64,000 bases of DNA from Pseudomonas sp. Irchel s3h14 (GCF_900187425.1 NZ_FYDJ01000004.1:248001-312000), one strand, 5' to 3'; counted from the stretch's first letter, positions 38,566 through 47,184 are shown. Notes: generated by a model from the letters alone, not told the origin. Numbers and translations: made by a program.

Positions 38566-38655
38566 TGTGGGAGCGGGCTTGCTCGCGAAAGCGGTGTGTC
38601 ATCCAGCATCAATGTTGACTGACACGACGCCTTCGCGAGCAAGCCCGCTCCCACA
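38566..38655. repeat. Type A REP doublet
   Basis: An inverted pair of the REP core between the Lrp gene and ctlX. A further small hairpin, CCGGG-TTTT-CCCGG (38736-38749), lies between it and ctlX. Confidence 0.92.
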
Positions 38656-38798
38656 TTGGATTTGTGGTGTTCGCCGAATCGGCTGAGCGATTCAGAATCT
38701 TCAGCCGTTTCCATCACAACCACCCCCCTTATCAACCGGGTTTTCCCGGCGCCGAAACAGACAATGAGTACCTCTTAACCCTCATTGAATCTGTGCCC

Positions 38799-39737
38799 AT
38801 GCAAACCACCAATACCGTTTTGATGATTCGCCCGACACGTTTCTCCTTCAATCAGGACACGGCGGCGAACAACCGTTTCCAGCAGCCGGCCGACGTCAGC
38901 GAAGACGTTCAGCAAAAGGCCCTGCAAGAGTTCGATGGCTACGTTGCCGCGCTACGCAGCCATGGGGTCGAAGTCATGGTGCACAACGACCGCGAAGCGC
39001 CGCATACCCCGGATTCGATCTTCCCTAACAATTGGTGGAGCAGCCATCCCGACGGCACATTGGTGCTGTACCCGATGCAGGGCCACAACCGGCGTCTGGA
39101 GCGGGACAAAGGTGTGCTCGACTGGTTGCGGGACGAGTACCGGGTCGAGCAGTTGCTGGATCTTTCCAGCCTCGAACAGCAGGAAGTGTTCCTCGAAGGC
39201 ACCGGCAGCATGGTGCTGGATCGTCAGCAACGGATTTGCTACGCCGGTTATTCCACCCGCACCCATGCCCGTGCCCTGGATCAGGTGGTCAGTCATTTGG
39301 GTTACGAGCTGTGCGCGTTCAATGCAGTGGACCGCCAGGGCGTCGCGATTTACCACACCAACGTGATGATGAGTGTCGGCACGCACCTGGCCGTGGCTTG
39401 CCTGGCGTCGGTCACGCAACCGGCCGAACGCCTGGCCCTGCGTTCGCGACTGGAAGACAGCGGCAAAAAGGTCATCGCCCTGAGCTGGGAGCAGCTGGAA
39501 TCCTTCGCCGGCAACATGCTGGAGGTCCACAACGCTGCGGGCGAACCTTTGCTGGTGATGTCGCGCACGGCCTGGCAATCGCTGGATGCGGCGCAGCGTC
39601 GCTTGATCGAAGCCCACACCACGCCACTCCCCGTCAATATCGACACCATCGAGCGCATCGGCGGCGGCAGCGCGCGCTGCATGTTGGCCGAGGTCTTTCT
39701 GCCCAAACATCGGGTTACCCGGGAGCAACTGCAATGA
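38799..39737 (+). CDS. ctlX: CtlX-type citrulline hydrolase (amidinotransferase fold)
   Basis: A 312-residue protein of the DDAH/arginine deiminase-like guanidine-modifying superfamily. NNWWSSHPDGTLVLYPM, the EGTGSMVLD segment with its acidic residue, YHTNVMM with the catalytic His, and GGGSARCMLAE near the C-terminus with the nucleophilic Cys mark the catalytic set. CtlX of Francisella hydrolyses citrulline to ornithine, CO2 and ammonia. I chose the ATG at 38799, where family similarity begins, although no good ribosome site is visible. Its stop overlaps the next gene in an ATGA. Hydrolysis of another ureido or guanidino compound remains possible. Confidence 0.82.
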   Translation: MQTTNTVLMIRPTRFSFNQDTAANNRFQQPADVSEDVQQKALQEFDGYVAALRSHGVEVMVHNDREAPHTPDSIFPNNWWSSHPDGTLVLYPMQGHNRRLERDKGVLDWLRDEYRVEQLLDLSSLEQQEVFLEGTGSMVLDRQQRICYAGYSTRTHARALDQVVSHLGYELCAFNAVDRQGVAIYHTNVMMSVGTHLAVACLASVTQPAERLALRSRLEDSGKKVIALSWEQLESFAGNMLEVHNAAGEPLLVMSRTAWQSLDAAQRRLIEAHTTPLPVNIDTIERIGGGSARCMLAEVFLPKHRVTREQLQ

Positions 39738-40768
39738 TCGTTCGTCCAGCCACACCGGCAGACCTGCCGGCACTGTTAGCCCTGGCCCATAGCGCCGGAA
39801 CCGGTTTGACCACCTTGCCGGCCGACGCGGGGCGTCTGCGTCAGCGTCTGGAATGGGCGGCGAAAACCTTCTCTGGCGAGGCCGAGCGCGCCGATGCCGA
39901 TTACCTGTTTGTGCTCGAGAATGACCAGCATGAAGCCATCGGCATTTGCGCACTGGCCGGTGCCGTTGGCCTGCGCGAGCCCTGGTACAACTATCGACTG
40001 GGCCTGTTTGTCGCGGCCTCGAAAAACCTCGGGATCAATCAGCAGCTGCCGACATTGTTCCTCGGTAACGACATGACCGGCCATTCGGAACTGTGTTCGC
40101 TGTTCCTGCATGCCGATCACCGCAGCGGTCTGAACGGGCGCTTGCTGTCCAAGGCACGGTTCCTGTTTCTGGCGGAATTTCGTCAGCATTTCGGGGAGAA
40201 GGTCATCGCCGAGATGCGCGGCTACTCGGACGCAGAGGGCGTTTCACCGTTCTGGGAAGGTCTGGGGCGGCACTTCTTCAAGATGGATTTTGCCGATGCC
40301 GACTACCTGACCGGGCTGGGTAACAAGACGTTCATCGCCGAATTGATGCCCAAGTTTCCGCTGCCGACCTGCCTGTTGCCGGAAGCGGCGCGAACGGTCA
40401 TCGGTCGCGTCCACCCCAACACCGAACCAGCGCTGGGGATGCTCAAGGCTGAAGGGTTCGAACACCGCGACTACATCGACATCTTCGACGGCGGCCCGCT
40501 GATCGAATGCGCCACCGGCGACATCCGCGCGGTGCGTGACAGTCAGGTGCTGCAACTGAGCATCGGCACACCGGGTGAGCAGGCGGCGACTTACCTGATT
40601 CATAACCGCCAGTTTGCCGAATGCCGGATTACCGCGGCACCGGCGCGGGTGGCTGCCGGTACGTTGATTGTCGATGCGCAGACTGCGAAGAGTTTGGGGT
40701 TGAGTGCCGGATTATCGGTGCGTGCGGTGAGTCTGGCCGTGCCAGCCCGGCAATTGTCAGCGGCCTGA
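39734..40768 (+). CDS. Arginine/ornithine N-succinyltransferase (AstA family)
   Basis: A 344-residue GNAT-fold AstA-type enzyme: MIVRPATPADLPALLALA at the N-terminus, GNDMTGHSELCSLFL, EMRGYSDAEGVSPFWEGLGRHF-type core, and a C-terminal RVHPNTEPALGMLKAEGF. AstA enzymes transfer succinyl from succinyl-CoA to the alpha-amino group of arginine, and the Pseudomonas enzymes also accept ornithine. It overlaps ctlX by four bases and stands apart from the other ast genes. A linked role, trapping the ornithine made by CtlX for the succinyl pathway, is my inference. Confidence 0.88.
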   Translation: MIVRPATPADLPALLALAHSAGTGLTTLPADAGRLRQRLEWAAKTFSGEAERADADYLFVLENDQHEAIGICALAGAVGLREPWYNYRLGLFVAASKNLGINQQLPTLFLGNDMTGHSELCSLFLHADHRSGLNGRLLSKARFLFLAEFRQHFGEKVIAEMRGYSDAEGVSPFWEGLGRHFFKMDFADADYLTGLGNKTFIAELMPKFPLPTCLLPEAARTVIGRVHPNTEPALGMLKAEGFEHRDYIDIFDGGPLIECATGDIRAVRDSQVLQLSIGTPGEQAATYLIHNRQFAECRITAAPARVAAGTLIVDAQTAKSLGLSAGLSVRAVSLAVPARQLSAA

Positions 40769-40793
40769 TCAATCCTTTGCCATAACGAGATCC

Positions 40794-40966
40794 GTAGCAG
40801 CTGCCGAGCCTGCGAGGCTGCGTTCGGTGCGGGCCGCGTTCGGACGGAGCCGTCGTGAAATCAGGCGGTGCGGTGTATCAGGTAGACCGTGCATGCAGGG
40901 TTTACGACGGCTCCGTCCGAACGCGGCCCGCACCGAACGCAACCTCGCAGGCTCGGCAGCTGCTAC
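40794..40966. repeat. Type D long inverted repeat, 63-base arms
   Basis: The left arm 40794-40856 and right arm 40904-40966 are complementary at 62 of 63 positions. Arm ends are GTAGCAGCTGCCGAGCCTGC and complement. The 47-base loop carries the core GCGGTGTATCAGG shared with the other D copies. It lies between the convergent astA-like and HPP genes. Confidence 0.92.
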
Positions 40967-40983
40967 AAGGATCGTGGGCGCTG

Positions 40984-41691
40984 TCAGGTTCTGCTGCTGA
41001 GGACTTCACCAATGCTGCGCCGTTTGGCATGCAGCTCGCTCGCATGGATCAACTGTTCAAGGTCTTCGGGGGTGACGTCGAAGAACGCCTCCATATCCGC
41101 CAGGGCCAGTTTCAGGTCCTGAGCGGTGATCGCCTGGCTGTCGGTGGGCGGGCGATCGGCCGGCACCCTGGACACCGTTTCGCTGGCGCGTTTTGGGTAA
41201 CGAATGCGCGTCAGGTTGTTGTAGGCCAGGGCGCAGAGCAGCATGGCCGATCCGCTGAGCATCACCGGGCCGAGGGCTTTCCAGTCCAGGGCAATGGTCG
41301 CAGGGTCTGCCAATACCAACAGCAGCGCCAAGGCCCCGGCCGGTGGATGCAGGCAACGCAGCCAGCACATCAGAATCAGCGCCATGCCGGCCGCCAGGCA
41401 AGCGCTGCCGAGGGTTCGTCCAAGCACGTGAGCGACCAGCAGCGAAACCACCCCGGCGCTGAGGTAGCCGCCAAGAATCGACCAGGGCTGGGCAAGGGCG
41501 CCGGAGGACACTGCGAACAGCAACACGGCCGATGCACCCAGCGGACCGATCAGGTGCTGCGCCACTTGCATGCCGAATACCTGGCTGCACAGCCAGACAC
41601 TGAACATCGTGCCCAGGGACATGCCGATCGCGGCGCGGCTCCATTCGGAGGGGCGGGTGTTGATGGCGGCGGGAAACCAGCGAGCAAACAT
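40984..41691 (-). CDS. HPP-family membrane protein
   Basis: A 235-residue protein with four or five hydrophobic segments and the family HPP motif in CWLRCLHPPAGALA (about residue 120), plus QHLIGPLGASAVLLFA. The C-terminal 60 residues are soluble. Function is poorly known; some plant HPP proteins transport nitrite. I chose the ATG at 41691 because the terminator for the upstream MFS gene lies immediately upstream of it; the longer ORF would run through that hairpin. No clear ribosome site is present. Confidence 0.78.
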   Translation of the reverse strand: MFARWFPAAINTRPSEWSRAAIGMSLGTMFSVWLCSQVFGMQVAQHLIGPLGASAVLLFAVSSGALAQPWSILGGYLSAGVVSLLVAHVLGRTLGSACLAAGMALILMCWLRCLHPPAGALALLLVLADPATIALDWKALGPVMLSGSAMLLCALAYNNLTRIRYPKRASETVSRVPADRPPTDSQAITAQDLKLALADMEAFFDVTPEDLEQLIHASELHAKRRSIGEVLSSRT

Positions 41692-41721
41692 GAGGCAGAC
41701 GATCCGTAAAAAATTCGAGGC

Positions 41722-41755
41722 AAAAAAAAGGCTTAGCTGGGATACCCAGAAAGCC
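41722..41755 (-). terminator. Rho-independent terminator after the MFS gene
   Basis: On the minus strand, GGCTT-T-CTGGG-TAT-CCCAG-CT-AAGCC is followed by eight U residues. It lies about 95 bases past the MFS stop codon and would end the long minus-strand catabolic cluster. Confidence 0.85.
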
Positions 41756-41848
41756 CTTGAAGTTGTTCCAACTATTGGGGGAGGAACGGGCACAGTGTGC
41801 CGTTCATTCCTGATGCTGACAAATTCATATTAATGCAGTTTTAGTGCA

Positions 41849-43027
41849 TTAATTTTGCTGTAAGGCCATCCGACGACCGCTCATGAAACACAGGAATCCG
41901 CCCATGGCAGTCAGCGCGCTCAGGGCATAAAACATCGTTGGCGCGGGGGTGTGAATCAGCAGGTATCCGCAGATCACCGGGCTCAGGGCTCCGCCGAGGG
42001 CCGCGAGGTTTTGCGCGCCGTAATAGCTGCCGCGCAGCTCTTCCGGCGCCAGGGTGTCGACGAAGAGGAATTCGGCGGGGTAAATGATCATTTCACCGAG
42101 GGTGAAGATGAACATTGCCACGCACCAGCTCACAAGGCTGTCGGCCAGGCTGAAACCGATCAACCCGACGATGAACAGACTGGTACCGCCCGCGATCCAG
42201 TAACGCAATTGCTCGCGTTTGAGGAAACGGCCGATCTGGTATTGCAGCAGGATCACGCTGATCGCATTGCAGGCGAGCAGGGCGGCCATGGTTTCCAGTG
42301 CCCGTTTGGAGTCGTGGGTCACCAGCAGGTATTGCGACAGGTACAGGGTGAAACGGCCGTGGACCACGGTACTGAGCAGGCAGCCGCAGGTGAACATGAT
42401 CAGCGTGCGGTCGTTCTTCAGGGTGACCAGCGTCTTGAGAAAACTCGCGGGCTGGCCAATCGTGGGTGCCTGGGCCGAGTCCTTCGGTATCCCGATCATC
42501 AGGAAAATACTGAAGAACGCGATGCCGCCGGCGATCAGGAACGGTGCAATCGGGTACACGCCGGCAATCACCACGCCGAGCATCGGGCCGGTGGCGTAGC
42601 CGATGTTGGTCAAGGTGTAGCGCAGGGAAAACGCCTTGGCGCGCTGGCCGATGGGCAGGTTTTCGCTGAGGATCGCCTTCGAGCCGATCAGGAACAGCGC
42701 CGAGGCGGTTTCGGTGATCACCAGGGTGGCGGTGGTCAGGTAGAGGTTGTCGGCGAAGGTCAGCAGCACGAAGCCGATGGCGCTGGAGAGCATCGCGAGG
42801 ATCAGCAGCCGGCGCTTCTCGAGGCGGTCGATGATGTAACCGCCGTAGAGCGCGAGCAGGGTGGCGATGAACACCGCGATGCCCAGCAGCAAGCCGACGT
42901 CCTGTTGGTTGAGGCCGAGTTTGTTGCTCAGGAACAACGTCAGCAGCGGGCTGGTGATGGCGCGGCTGACGACGATGGTCAGCGAAACGATCATCAAACG
43001 GCGGATAACGAGTGAGTAAGTGGCCAC
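41849..43027 (-). CDS. MFS transporter
   Basis: A 392-residue membrane protein with about twelve hydrophobic segments. The loop 2-3 motif is GGYIIDRLEKRRLL, and NIGYATGPMLGVVIAG is in the fifth segment. It looks like a DHA1-type (MdtH/YajR-like) drug or metabolite transporter. The start is uncertain: I prefer the GTG at 43027, which has AAGGA 13 bases upstream; the ORF opens earlier inside a type C repeat. It follows the MmgE/PrpD gene closely and precedes a terminator, so it probably belongs to the catabolic cluster as an exporter or importer of its substrate or products. Confidence 0.85.
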   Translation of the reverse strand: MATYSLVIRRLMIVSLTIVVSRAITSPLLTLFLSNKLGLNQQDVGLLLGIAVFIATLLALYGGYIIDRLEKRRLLILAMLSSAIGFVLLTFADNLYLTTATLVITETASALFLIGSKAILSENLPIGQRAKAFSLRYTLTNIGYATGPMLGVVIAGVYPIAPFLIAGGIAFFSIFLMIGIPKDSAQAPTIGQPASFLKTLVTLKNDRTLIMFTCGCLLSTVVHGRFTLYLSQYLLVTHDSKRALETMAALLACNAISVILLQYQIGRFLKREQLRYWIAGGTSLFIVGLIGFSLADSLVSWCVAMFIFTLGEMIIYPAEFLFVDTLAPEELRGSYYGAQNLAALGGALSPVICGYLLIHTPAPTMFYALSALTAMGGFLCFMSGRRMALQQN

Positions 43028-43043
43028 GGTGGTGCAAATATCC

Positions 43044-44516
43044 TTATTTAATGAACTCTGACTGATCGTTCCCACGTCGAGGCGTCGAACCGTCTGCGTG
43101 GGAATGCCTCAATGGACACTCTGCGTCCGCTTCTGGGACGCGGAGCGTCCCGGGCTGCATTCCCACGCGGAGCGTGGGAACGATCAGTGCCTCGACAGAT
43201 TCCAGCTCTTCAACCCGCCACAACTGCTCAAGCAGTTCTGCCGCCTGCCCCCGCGGCATCACCCGCACCGCCAGACTGAAAAACTTCTCCTCCAGCGCCG
43301 CATCACTCAACGGATTGCCCGGCGCACCCAGCGGCGGGTCGACACACAGGCTCGCCTGCCGACCGTCCACGGTCCGCACCCTGACGACGGGCTCGCCATC
43401 CTCTGACAGTTGCGGGTCCACTTCAAGACGGATGCGCGACATCCAGTGAGCAATCCGCGGATCGCTCCGTTGTTCATCGTCATAAGCCTCCAACCGGCAA
43501 TGACCCTGCACCAGCCGGGCCGCGAGGGCATACGGCAGGCTCATCTGCGCAGCCGCCAGTGTGCCGACGTCGCGCCCGCCGCACATGTCCTGCAGAAACC
43601 CGCACAACGACACTTGAACATCCTCGACCTGATCCGCGCTGACCTGCAGTTGATCCAGCAACAGTCCCAGCGCATCGATGGCCGAATGGGTTCCTCGGCA
43701 CGCGGCATAAGGTTTGATCGAACAGCGAGCGAGTTTCCATACGACGCCCAGATCGGCATCCAGCGCCTCAGGTTGTGCAGTCTCACCGGCCAGGGTCTTG
43801 AGAAACCCGCCCCAGACATCATCGAACAACTTCGTCGGCCCGGTGATGCCTCGTTGGGCAAATCGCGCCGCCAGCAATCCACCCTCGGCGGCACGACCAC
43901 TGTGAAGTTTTTTACTTTGCGAACCGTCGTGGATGAATGCCCACAACCCCCCACTGAAACTGCCGGCAATGCCCAGCGCCGAAACGGTTTGCGCGGTATC
44001 CAGTCCGAGAATTCGCGCACTGGCCGCCGCCGCGCCGAACACGCCGCAGGTGGCGGTGGAGTGCCAGCCGGCGCCGTTGTGGGCCGAATAACTGCCGCAG
44101 GCTTCGAGCACCCGGCGGCCGATTTCGTAGCCGATCACCACTGCCGTGATCAACTCCCGGCCATTCACCGGTTTTCCAGACATCGACACCGCCGCCATGA
44201 CCGCCGGCAGCACCACCGCGCCGGAATGGTCGCAGCCACCGGTGTCGTCCAGTTCCAGGGCATGGGCGGCGACACCATTGAGCATCGCGGCCTGAGCCGC
44301 GCCGGTGCGCTGATCGGTGCCCCAGATCAGCGTGCTTCCGACTTCACCGTCGAACACCTGGCGTGCCTGTTTCGCGACATCGCTGCCAGCCCCGGCCAAC
44401 GTCGCGCCGAAGGTGTCGAGTATGTGCCGCTTGGCTTGTGCCACCAGCGCTGGCGGCAAGTCTTCGAATCGGGTGTCGACGCAAAACTGCGCCAATCGCT
44501 GCATCCGCTCACTCAT
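43044..44516 (-). CDS. MmgE/PrpD family protein with repeat-derived C-terminus
   Basis: A 490-residue protein of the fold shared by 2-methylcitrate dehydratase, cis-aconitate decarboxylase and iminodisuccinate epimerase. Visible stretches are LDDTGGCDHSGAVVLPAVMA and HSTATCGVFGAAAASARILG. The last 47 residues, from LIVPTLRVGMQPGTLRVP on, are encoded by the type C repeat at 43061-43188, so the native protein was probably about 443 residues. Its start overlaps the preceding hydrolase gene in an ATGA. Next to an ArgH-like lyase, an epimerase or dehydratase acting on a dicarboxylic amino compound is a reasonable guess. Confidence 0.82.
   Translation of the reverse strand: MSERMQRLAQFCVDTRFEDLPPALVAQAKRHILDTFGATLAGAGSDVAKQARQVFDGEVGSTLIWGTDQRTGAAQAAMLNGVAAHALELDDTGGCDHSGAVVLPAVMAAVSMSGKPVNGRELITAVVIGYEIGRRVLEACGSYSAHNGAGWHSTATCGVFGAAAASARILGLDTAQTVSALGIAGSFSGGLWAFIHDGSQSKKLHSGRAAEGGLLAARFAQRGITGPTKLFDDVWGGFLKTLAGETAQPEALDADLGVVWKLARCSIKPYAACRGTHSAIDALGLLLDQLQVSADQVEDVQVSLCGFLQDMCGGRDVGTLAAAQMSLPYALAARLVQGHCRLEAYDDEQRSDPRIAHWMSRIRLEVDPQLSEDGEPVVRVRTVDGRQASLCVDPPLGAPGNPLSDAALEEKFFSLAVRVMPRGQAAELLEQLWRVEELESVEALIVPTLRVGMQPGTLRVPEADAECPLRHSHADGSTPRRGNDQSEFIK
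43061..43188. repeat. Type C repeat forming the 3' end of a coding sequence
   Basis: Arms ACTGATCGTTCCCACG and complement enclose the usual GGGACGCGGAGCGTCCC hairpin. The arm nearest the MFS gene carries about 17 extra bases (TCGAGGCGTCGAACCGT) not present in other copies. The MmgE/PrpD reading frame runs right through it. Confidence 0.9.
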
Positions 44517-45400
44517 ACGATGTAATCCCGATAATGCCGCTCATACACGGCCGCCGGATGGTCCTCGGTCACGGTCCGAGCCGATTCAGCCCACCATTGC
44601 GCGACGTCGGCACCCGTGGCGATCCACACGTCATCGTGCTGTTGAATCCCCTCCAGCAACTCGCGCAATACGCCAATCCGCCCAGGCGTAGCAATGATCT
44701 CCGGATGCAGCCGCAGCACGTAACACAAGCCGAACCGGTGAAACCCGGCGAAGTCCATTTGCAGGTTGCCCAGGGTGTGGCTGTAAGAAGCGATCCGCGA
44801 TTGCGCCGGCGGCACCGCCGGGCTGAGGTTGAAGGCGAAGTAGGGTTCGTCTTCCAGTTCGTAGTGCAACGGCAGTTCGATGACGTCGGGCGCGGTCGGG
44901 TGAGCAAACGGTAAATCATCACCGCGCCACGACGATGACCAGCAAATGCCGTGATCCTTCAACGCCTCGATGAAACCCGGCGCACCGTTGCCGGCCGGGA
45001 TGCGAAACCCCGTCGGACGCTGGCCCGTCAGCGCGGTCAACGCCTCGCAGCCTTTGGCAATCTCGGCGCTTTGCTCGGTGAGACTCAGGGTGTCGTAGTT
45101 CTGATGGCGATAACCGGCGCAGGCAATCTCATGCCCGCCAGCCTGGATTGCCCGAATGTGCCCGGGGTTTTCCTCGGCGACGATACCGGGAACAAACCAG
45201 CTGCTGGAAACCCCCAGTGCTTCGAATAAACCGAGCAAACGGTCGACACCGCGTTGGGTGCCATAGCGCCAGACCGACAGCGTCTTGTCGCGCCCGGCGA
45301 CTTCAGGCGCTTGAGTCAGAATGCCGTGGATGTCGTTGTAATCGACGGTCAACACCACGGCACAGCGGTAGCCTTTGGGCCAGACAGTGGACTCAGCCAT
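44513..45400 (-). CDS. CE4/NodB-fold hydrolase of the PuuE/imidase type (first of two)
   Basis: A 295-residue soluble protein annotated by fold as polysaccharide deacetylase. It has no signal peptide, so it is probably cytoplasmic. The likely metal-site motifs are VDYND near residue 20 and the two His in GHEIACAGYRHQNYD. It ends in DVWIATGADVAQWW. This arrangement is that of PuuE allantoinase, Pseudomonas cyclic imidase and H. pylori PgdA rather than secreted chitin deacetylases. It overlaps the second CE4 gene by 8 bases and the MmgE/PrpD gene by 4. Ring-opening of a cyclic amide or imide is plausible; the substrate is unknown. Confidence 0.82.
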   Translation of the reverse strand: MAESTVWPKGYRCAVVLTVDYNDIHGILTQAPEVAGRDKTLSVWRYGTQRGVDRLLGLFEALGVSSSWFVPGIVAEENPGHIRAIQAGGHEIACAGYRHQNYDTLSLTEQSAEIAKGCEALTALTGQRPTGFRIPAGNGAPGFIEALKDHGICWSSSWRGDDLPFAHPTAPDVIELPLHYELEDEPYFAFNLSPAVPPAQSRIASYSHTLGNLQMDFAGFHRFGLCYVLRLHPEIIATPGRIGVLRELLEGIQQHDDVWIATGADVAQWWAESARTVTEDHPAAVYERHYRDYIV

Positions 45401-46241
45401 GGTGATGCTCCTTCAGCCACCACTGGGCGACATCGCGGCACGTGGCGAACCACACGTCATCGCGCTGGCGCATGTGTTCGAAGAGTTTTTCCAGCAGCAG
45501 GATGCGTCCCGGTTTGCCGGTGATCTTGGGGTGGAACAGGGTGGTCAGGCACAACCCTTCGTTCATGGCGCCGTCGTACTCGCGGCACCAGTTATCGAGG
45601 GTCAGCGCGTAGCTGGCGGTGCGGTCGAGCCCGGAAGGAAAGTCCGGCGCGCGGGTGTAGGCGAGGGAGGCGTAGTCGTCCATTTCCCAACGACCGGGGA
45701 TTTCCACCAGCGGTGTGTCGTGGCCCGGCACTTTCACCAGGTACGGCCGGTCATCGCCGCGCATGCTGCTGGAATAGGTCACACCAGCGTTCACCAACAT
45801 CGCCGGGGTTTCGGCGCGCCAGTCGCCGGACGGGGTGCGGAAACCTTCGGCGCGGATGCTCAAGTGCTTCCAGAACACCTCGCGGGATTTCTTCATCACG
45901 TCCTTTTGCTGTTCCAGCGTCAGGGCGTAAAAGGATTCGTGTTTGTAGCCGTGGTAGGCCACTTCATGCCCGCGCTCGACAATCGCCTGGCACTGTTTCG
46001 GCCAGTTCTCCACGACCCAGGCCGGGACGAAGAACGTCGTCGGGATTTGGTACTCGTCGAGCACATCGAGGATTCGTGGCAGGGCGCGGTAAGGACCGTA
46101 ACCACCGAAACCGAAGTACTCGGGTTTGCGCCAGATCGAGCCGTTGAGCATGGCATCGCCGGTCGGGCCGTCGAGGTCGAAGGCCAGGGCGAGGCAGGCT
46201 TTGTGCTGGTTGGGCCAGGTGGGTTGGGGTGAGCCGAGCAT
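45393..46241 (-). CDS. CE4/NodB-fold hydrolase of the PuuE/imidase type (second of two)
   Basis: A 282-residue cytoplasmic CE4-fold protein, paralogous to its neighbour. Metal-site motifs are FDLDGP near residue 22 and GHEVAYHGYKHESFY. It also has EYFGFGGYGPYRALPRILD, typical of the imidase/PgdA subgroup, AEGFRTPSGDWRAETP, and the C-terminal DVWFATCRDVAQWW. The two proteins share this end motif, suggesting an old duplication that may have given two hydrolytic steps or a hetero-oligomer. Confidence 0.84.
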   Translation of the reverse strand: MLGSPQPTWPNQHKACLALAFDLDGPTGDAMLNGSIWRKPEYFGFGGYGPYRALPRILDVLDEYQIPTTFFVPAWVVENWPKQCQAIVERGHEVAYHGYKHESFYALTLEQQKDVMKKSREVFWKHLSIRAEGFRTPSGDWRAETPAMLVNAGVTYSSSMRGDDRPYLVKVPGHDTPLVEIPGRWEMDDYASLAYTRAPDFPSGLDRTASYALTLDNWCREYDGAMNEGLCLTTLFHPKITGKPGRILLLEKLFEHMRQRDDVWFATCRDVAQWWLKEHHHG

Positions 46242-46280
46242 TGTGGCGCTCCGTACTTAAATAGTGTTGACGCAACCAAT

Positions 46281-46352
46281 CCTGTAGGAGCATGGCTTGC
46301 CCGCGATGGCGCACTCAAGGACGCCATCGCGGGCAAGCCTTGCTCCTACAGG
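46281..46352. repeat. Type B REP hairpin (CCTGTAGGAGC ends)
   Basis: A 72-base inverted repeat, CCTGTAGGAGCATGGCTTGC to GCTCCTACAGG, between the solute-binding-protein gene and the CE4 pair on the minus strand. The core TTGCCCGCGATGGCG distinguishes it from type A. Confidence 0.9.
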
Positions 46353-46359
46353 ACAAGCA

Positions 46360-47184
46360 TTACTTGCCGGCGTTAATGGTCACAGTCTTGATCGCACCCA
46401 ACTCCAGATCCCACTTCTTCAGGATCGCCTGGTAGCTGCCGTCATCCACCATGCTCTGCAACGCGACCTTCACCGCCTCACTCAGCTCAGGCTTTTTCTT
46501 GCTCACGCCCAGTCCGGTGAACTGCTCGGAGATTGGCAGGCCCACGGTTTTGTACATGTCCTTTTCCTGAGTCTTCAGGTAGGACAAGGTCTCGCTGCCC
46601 TGCATGGCCGCGTCGATACGGCTCTGACGCAGTTGCGCGCGGGCATCGGCCGAGCCTTCGGTGCCGATCACGTTGATCGCAGGCTTGCCGGCAGCTTCGC
46701 AATTGGCCTTGCTCCACTCGGCGATTTCCGCCGGGAAGGTGGTGCGGCGGCTGGTGCCGACTTTCTTGCCGCACAGGTCGATGATCTCGTTGAAATCCTT
46801 GTTCTTCTGCAAGGTGTAGAACTGCGGACCGCTGGTGAAGTAGTCAACGAAGGTCACGCTGGCCTGACGTTCGGCGGTGTCGGTCATGCCCGACATCACC
46901 ATGTCCACGCGGTCGGTGGTCAGCGCATTGATCATTTGCTCGAAGCCGGTTTCCTGCCATTTGATCTTCACGCCCAGACGTTCGGCCAGGGCGTTGCCGA
47001 GGTCAACGTCGAGACCGGTGAGGGTGTTGGTGGCCGGGTCCTTGAAGTCCATCGGCGGGTAGTTCGGCATGATCGCTACCACGACCTCGCCTTTTTCCTT
47101 GATGCTGGCCGGTAGTTCGGCGGCCCAGGTGAAACCGGATGCCATAACGCCTGCGAGTACTGCTGGGATAACTATGTTCTTCAT
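46360..47184 (-). CDS. Periplasmic amino-acid-type ABC binding protein
   Basis: A 274-residue SBP_bac_3 protein with a signal peptide (MKNIVIPAVLAGVMA ... TWAAE). The mature domain has VVAIMPNYPPMDFKDP, SGMTDTAERQASVTFVD and an LCGKKVGTSRRTTFP hinge region. Ligand-site residues do not match the Arg/Lys binder at 34.9 kb, and I cannot assign the ligand. I chose the ATG at 47184, which starts the signal peptide. It lies 53 bases after the ATPase gene. Confidence 0.88.
   Translation of the reverse strand: MKNIVIPAVLAGVMASGFTWAAELPASIKEKGEVVVAIMPNYPPMDFKDPATNTLTGLDVDLGNALAERLGVKIKWQETGFEQMINALTTDRVDMVMSGMTDTAERQASVTFVDYFTSGPQFYTLQKNKDFNEIIDLCGKKVGTSRRTTFPAEIAEWSKANCEAAGKPAINVIGTEGSADARAQLRQSRIDAAMQGSETLSYLKTQEKDMYKTVGLPISEQFTGLGVSKKKPELSEAVKVALQSMVDDGSYQAILKKWDLELGAIKTVTINAGK

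Noticed and set aside
16477..38655. Repeated GTGGGAGCGGGCTTGCTCG units considered as a CRISPR array
   Set aside because: They occur as isolated inverted pairs between genes, not as regularly spaced direct repeats, and there are no cas genes.
44513..46241. Calling the two CE4 proteins peptidoglycan or chitin deacetylases
   Set aside because: No signal peptides or secretion features, and the operon context is small-molecule transport and catabolism.
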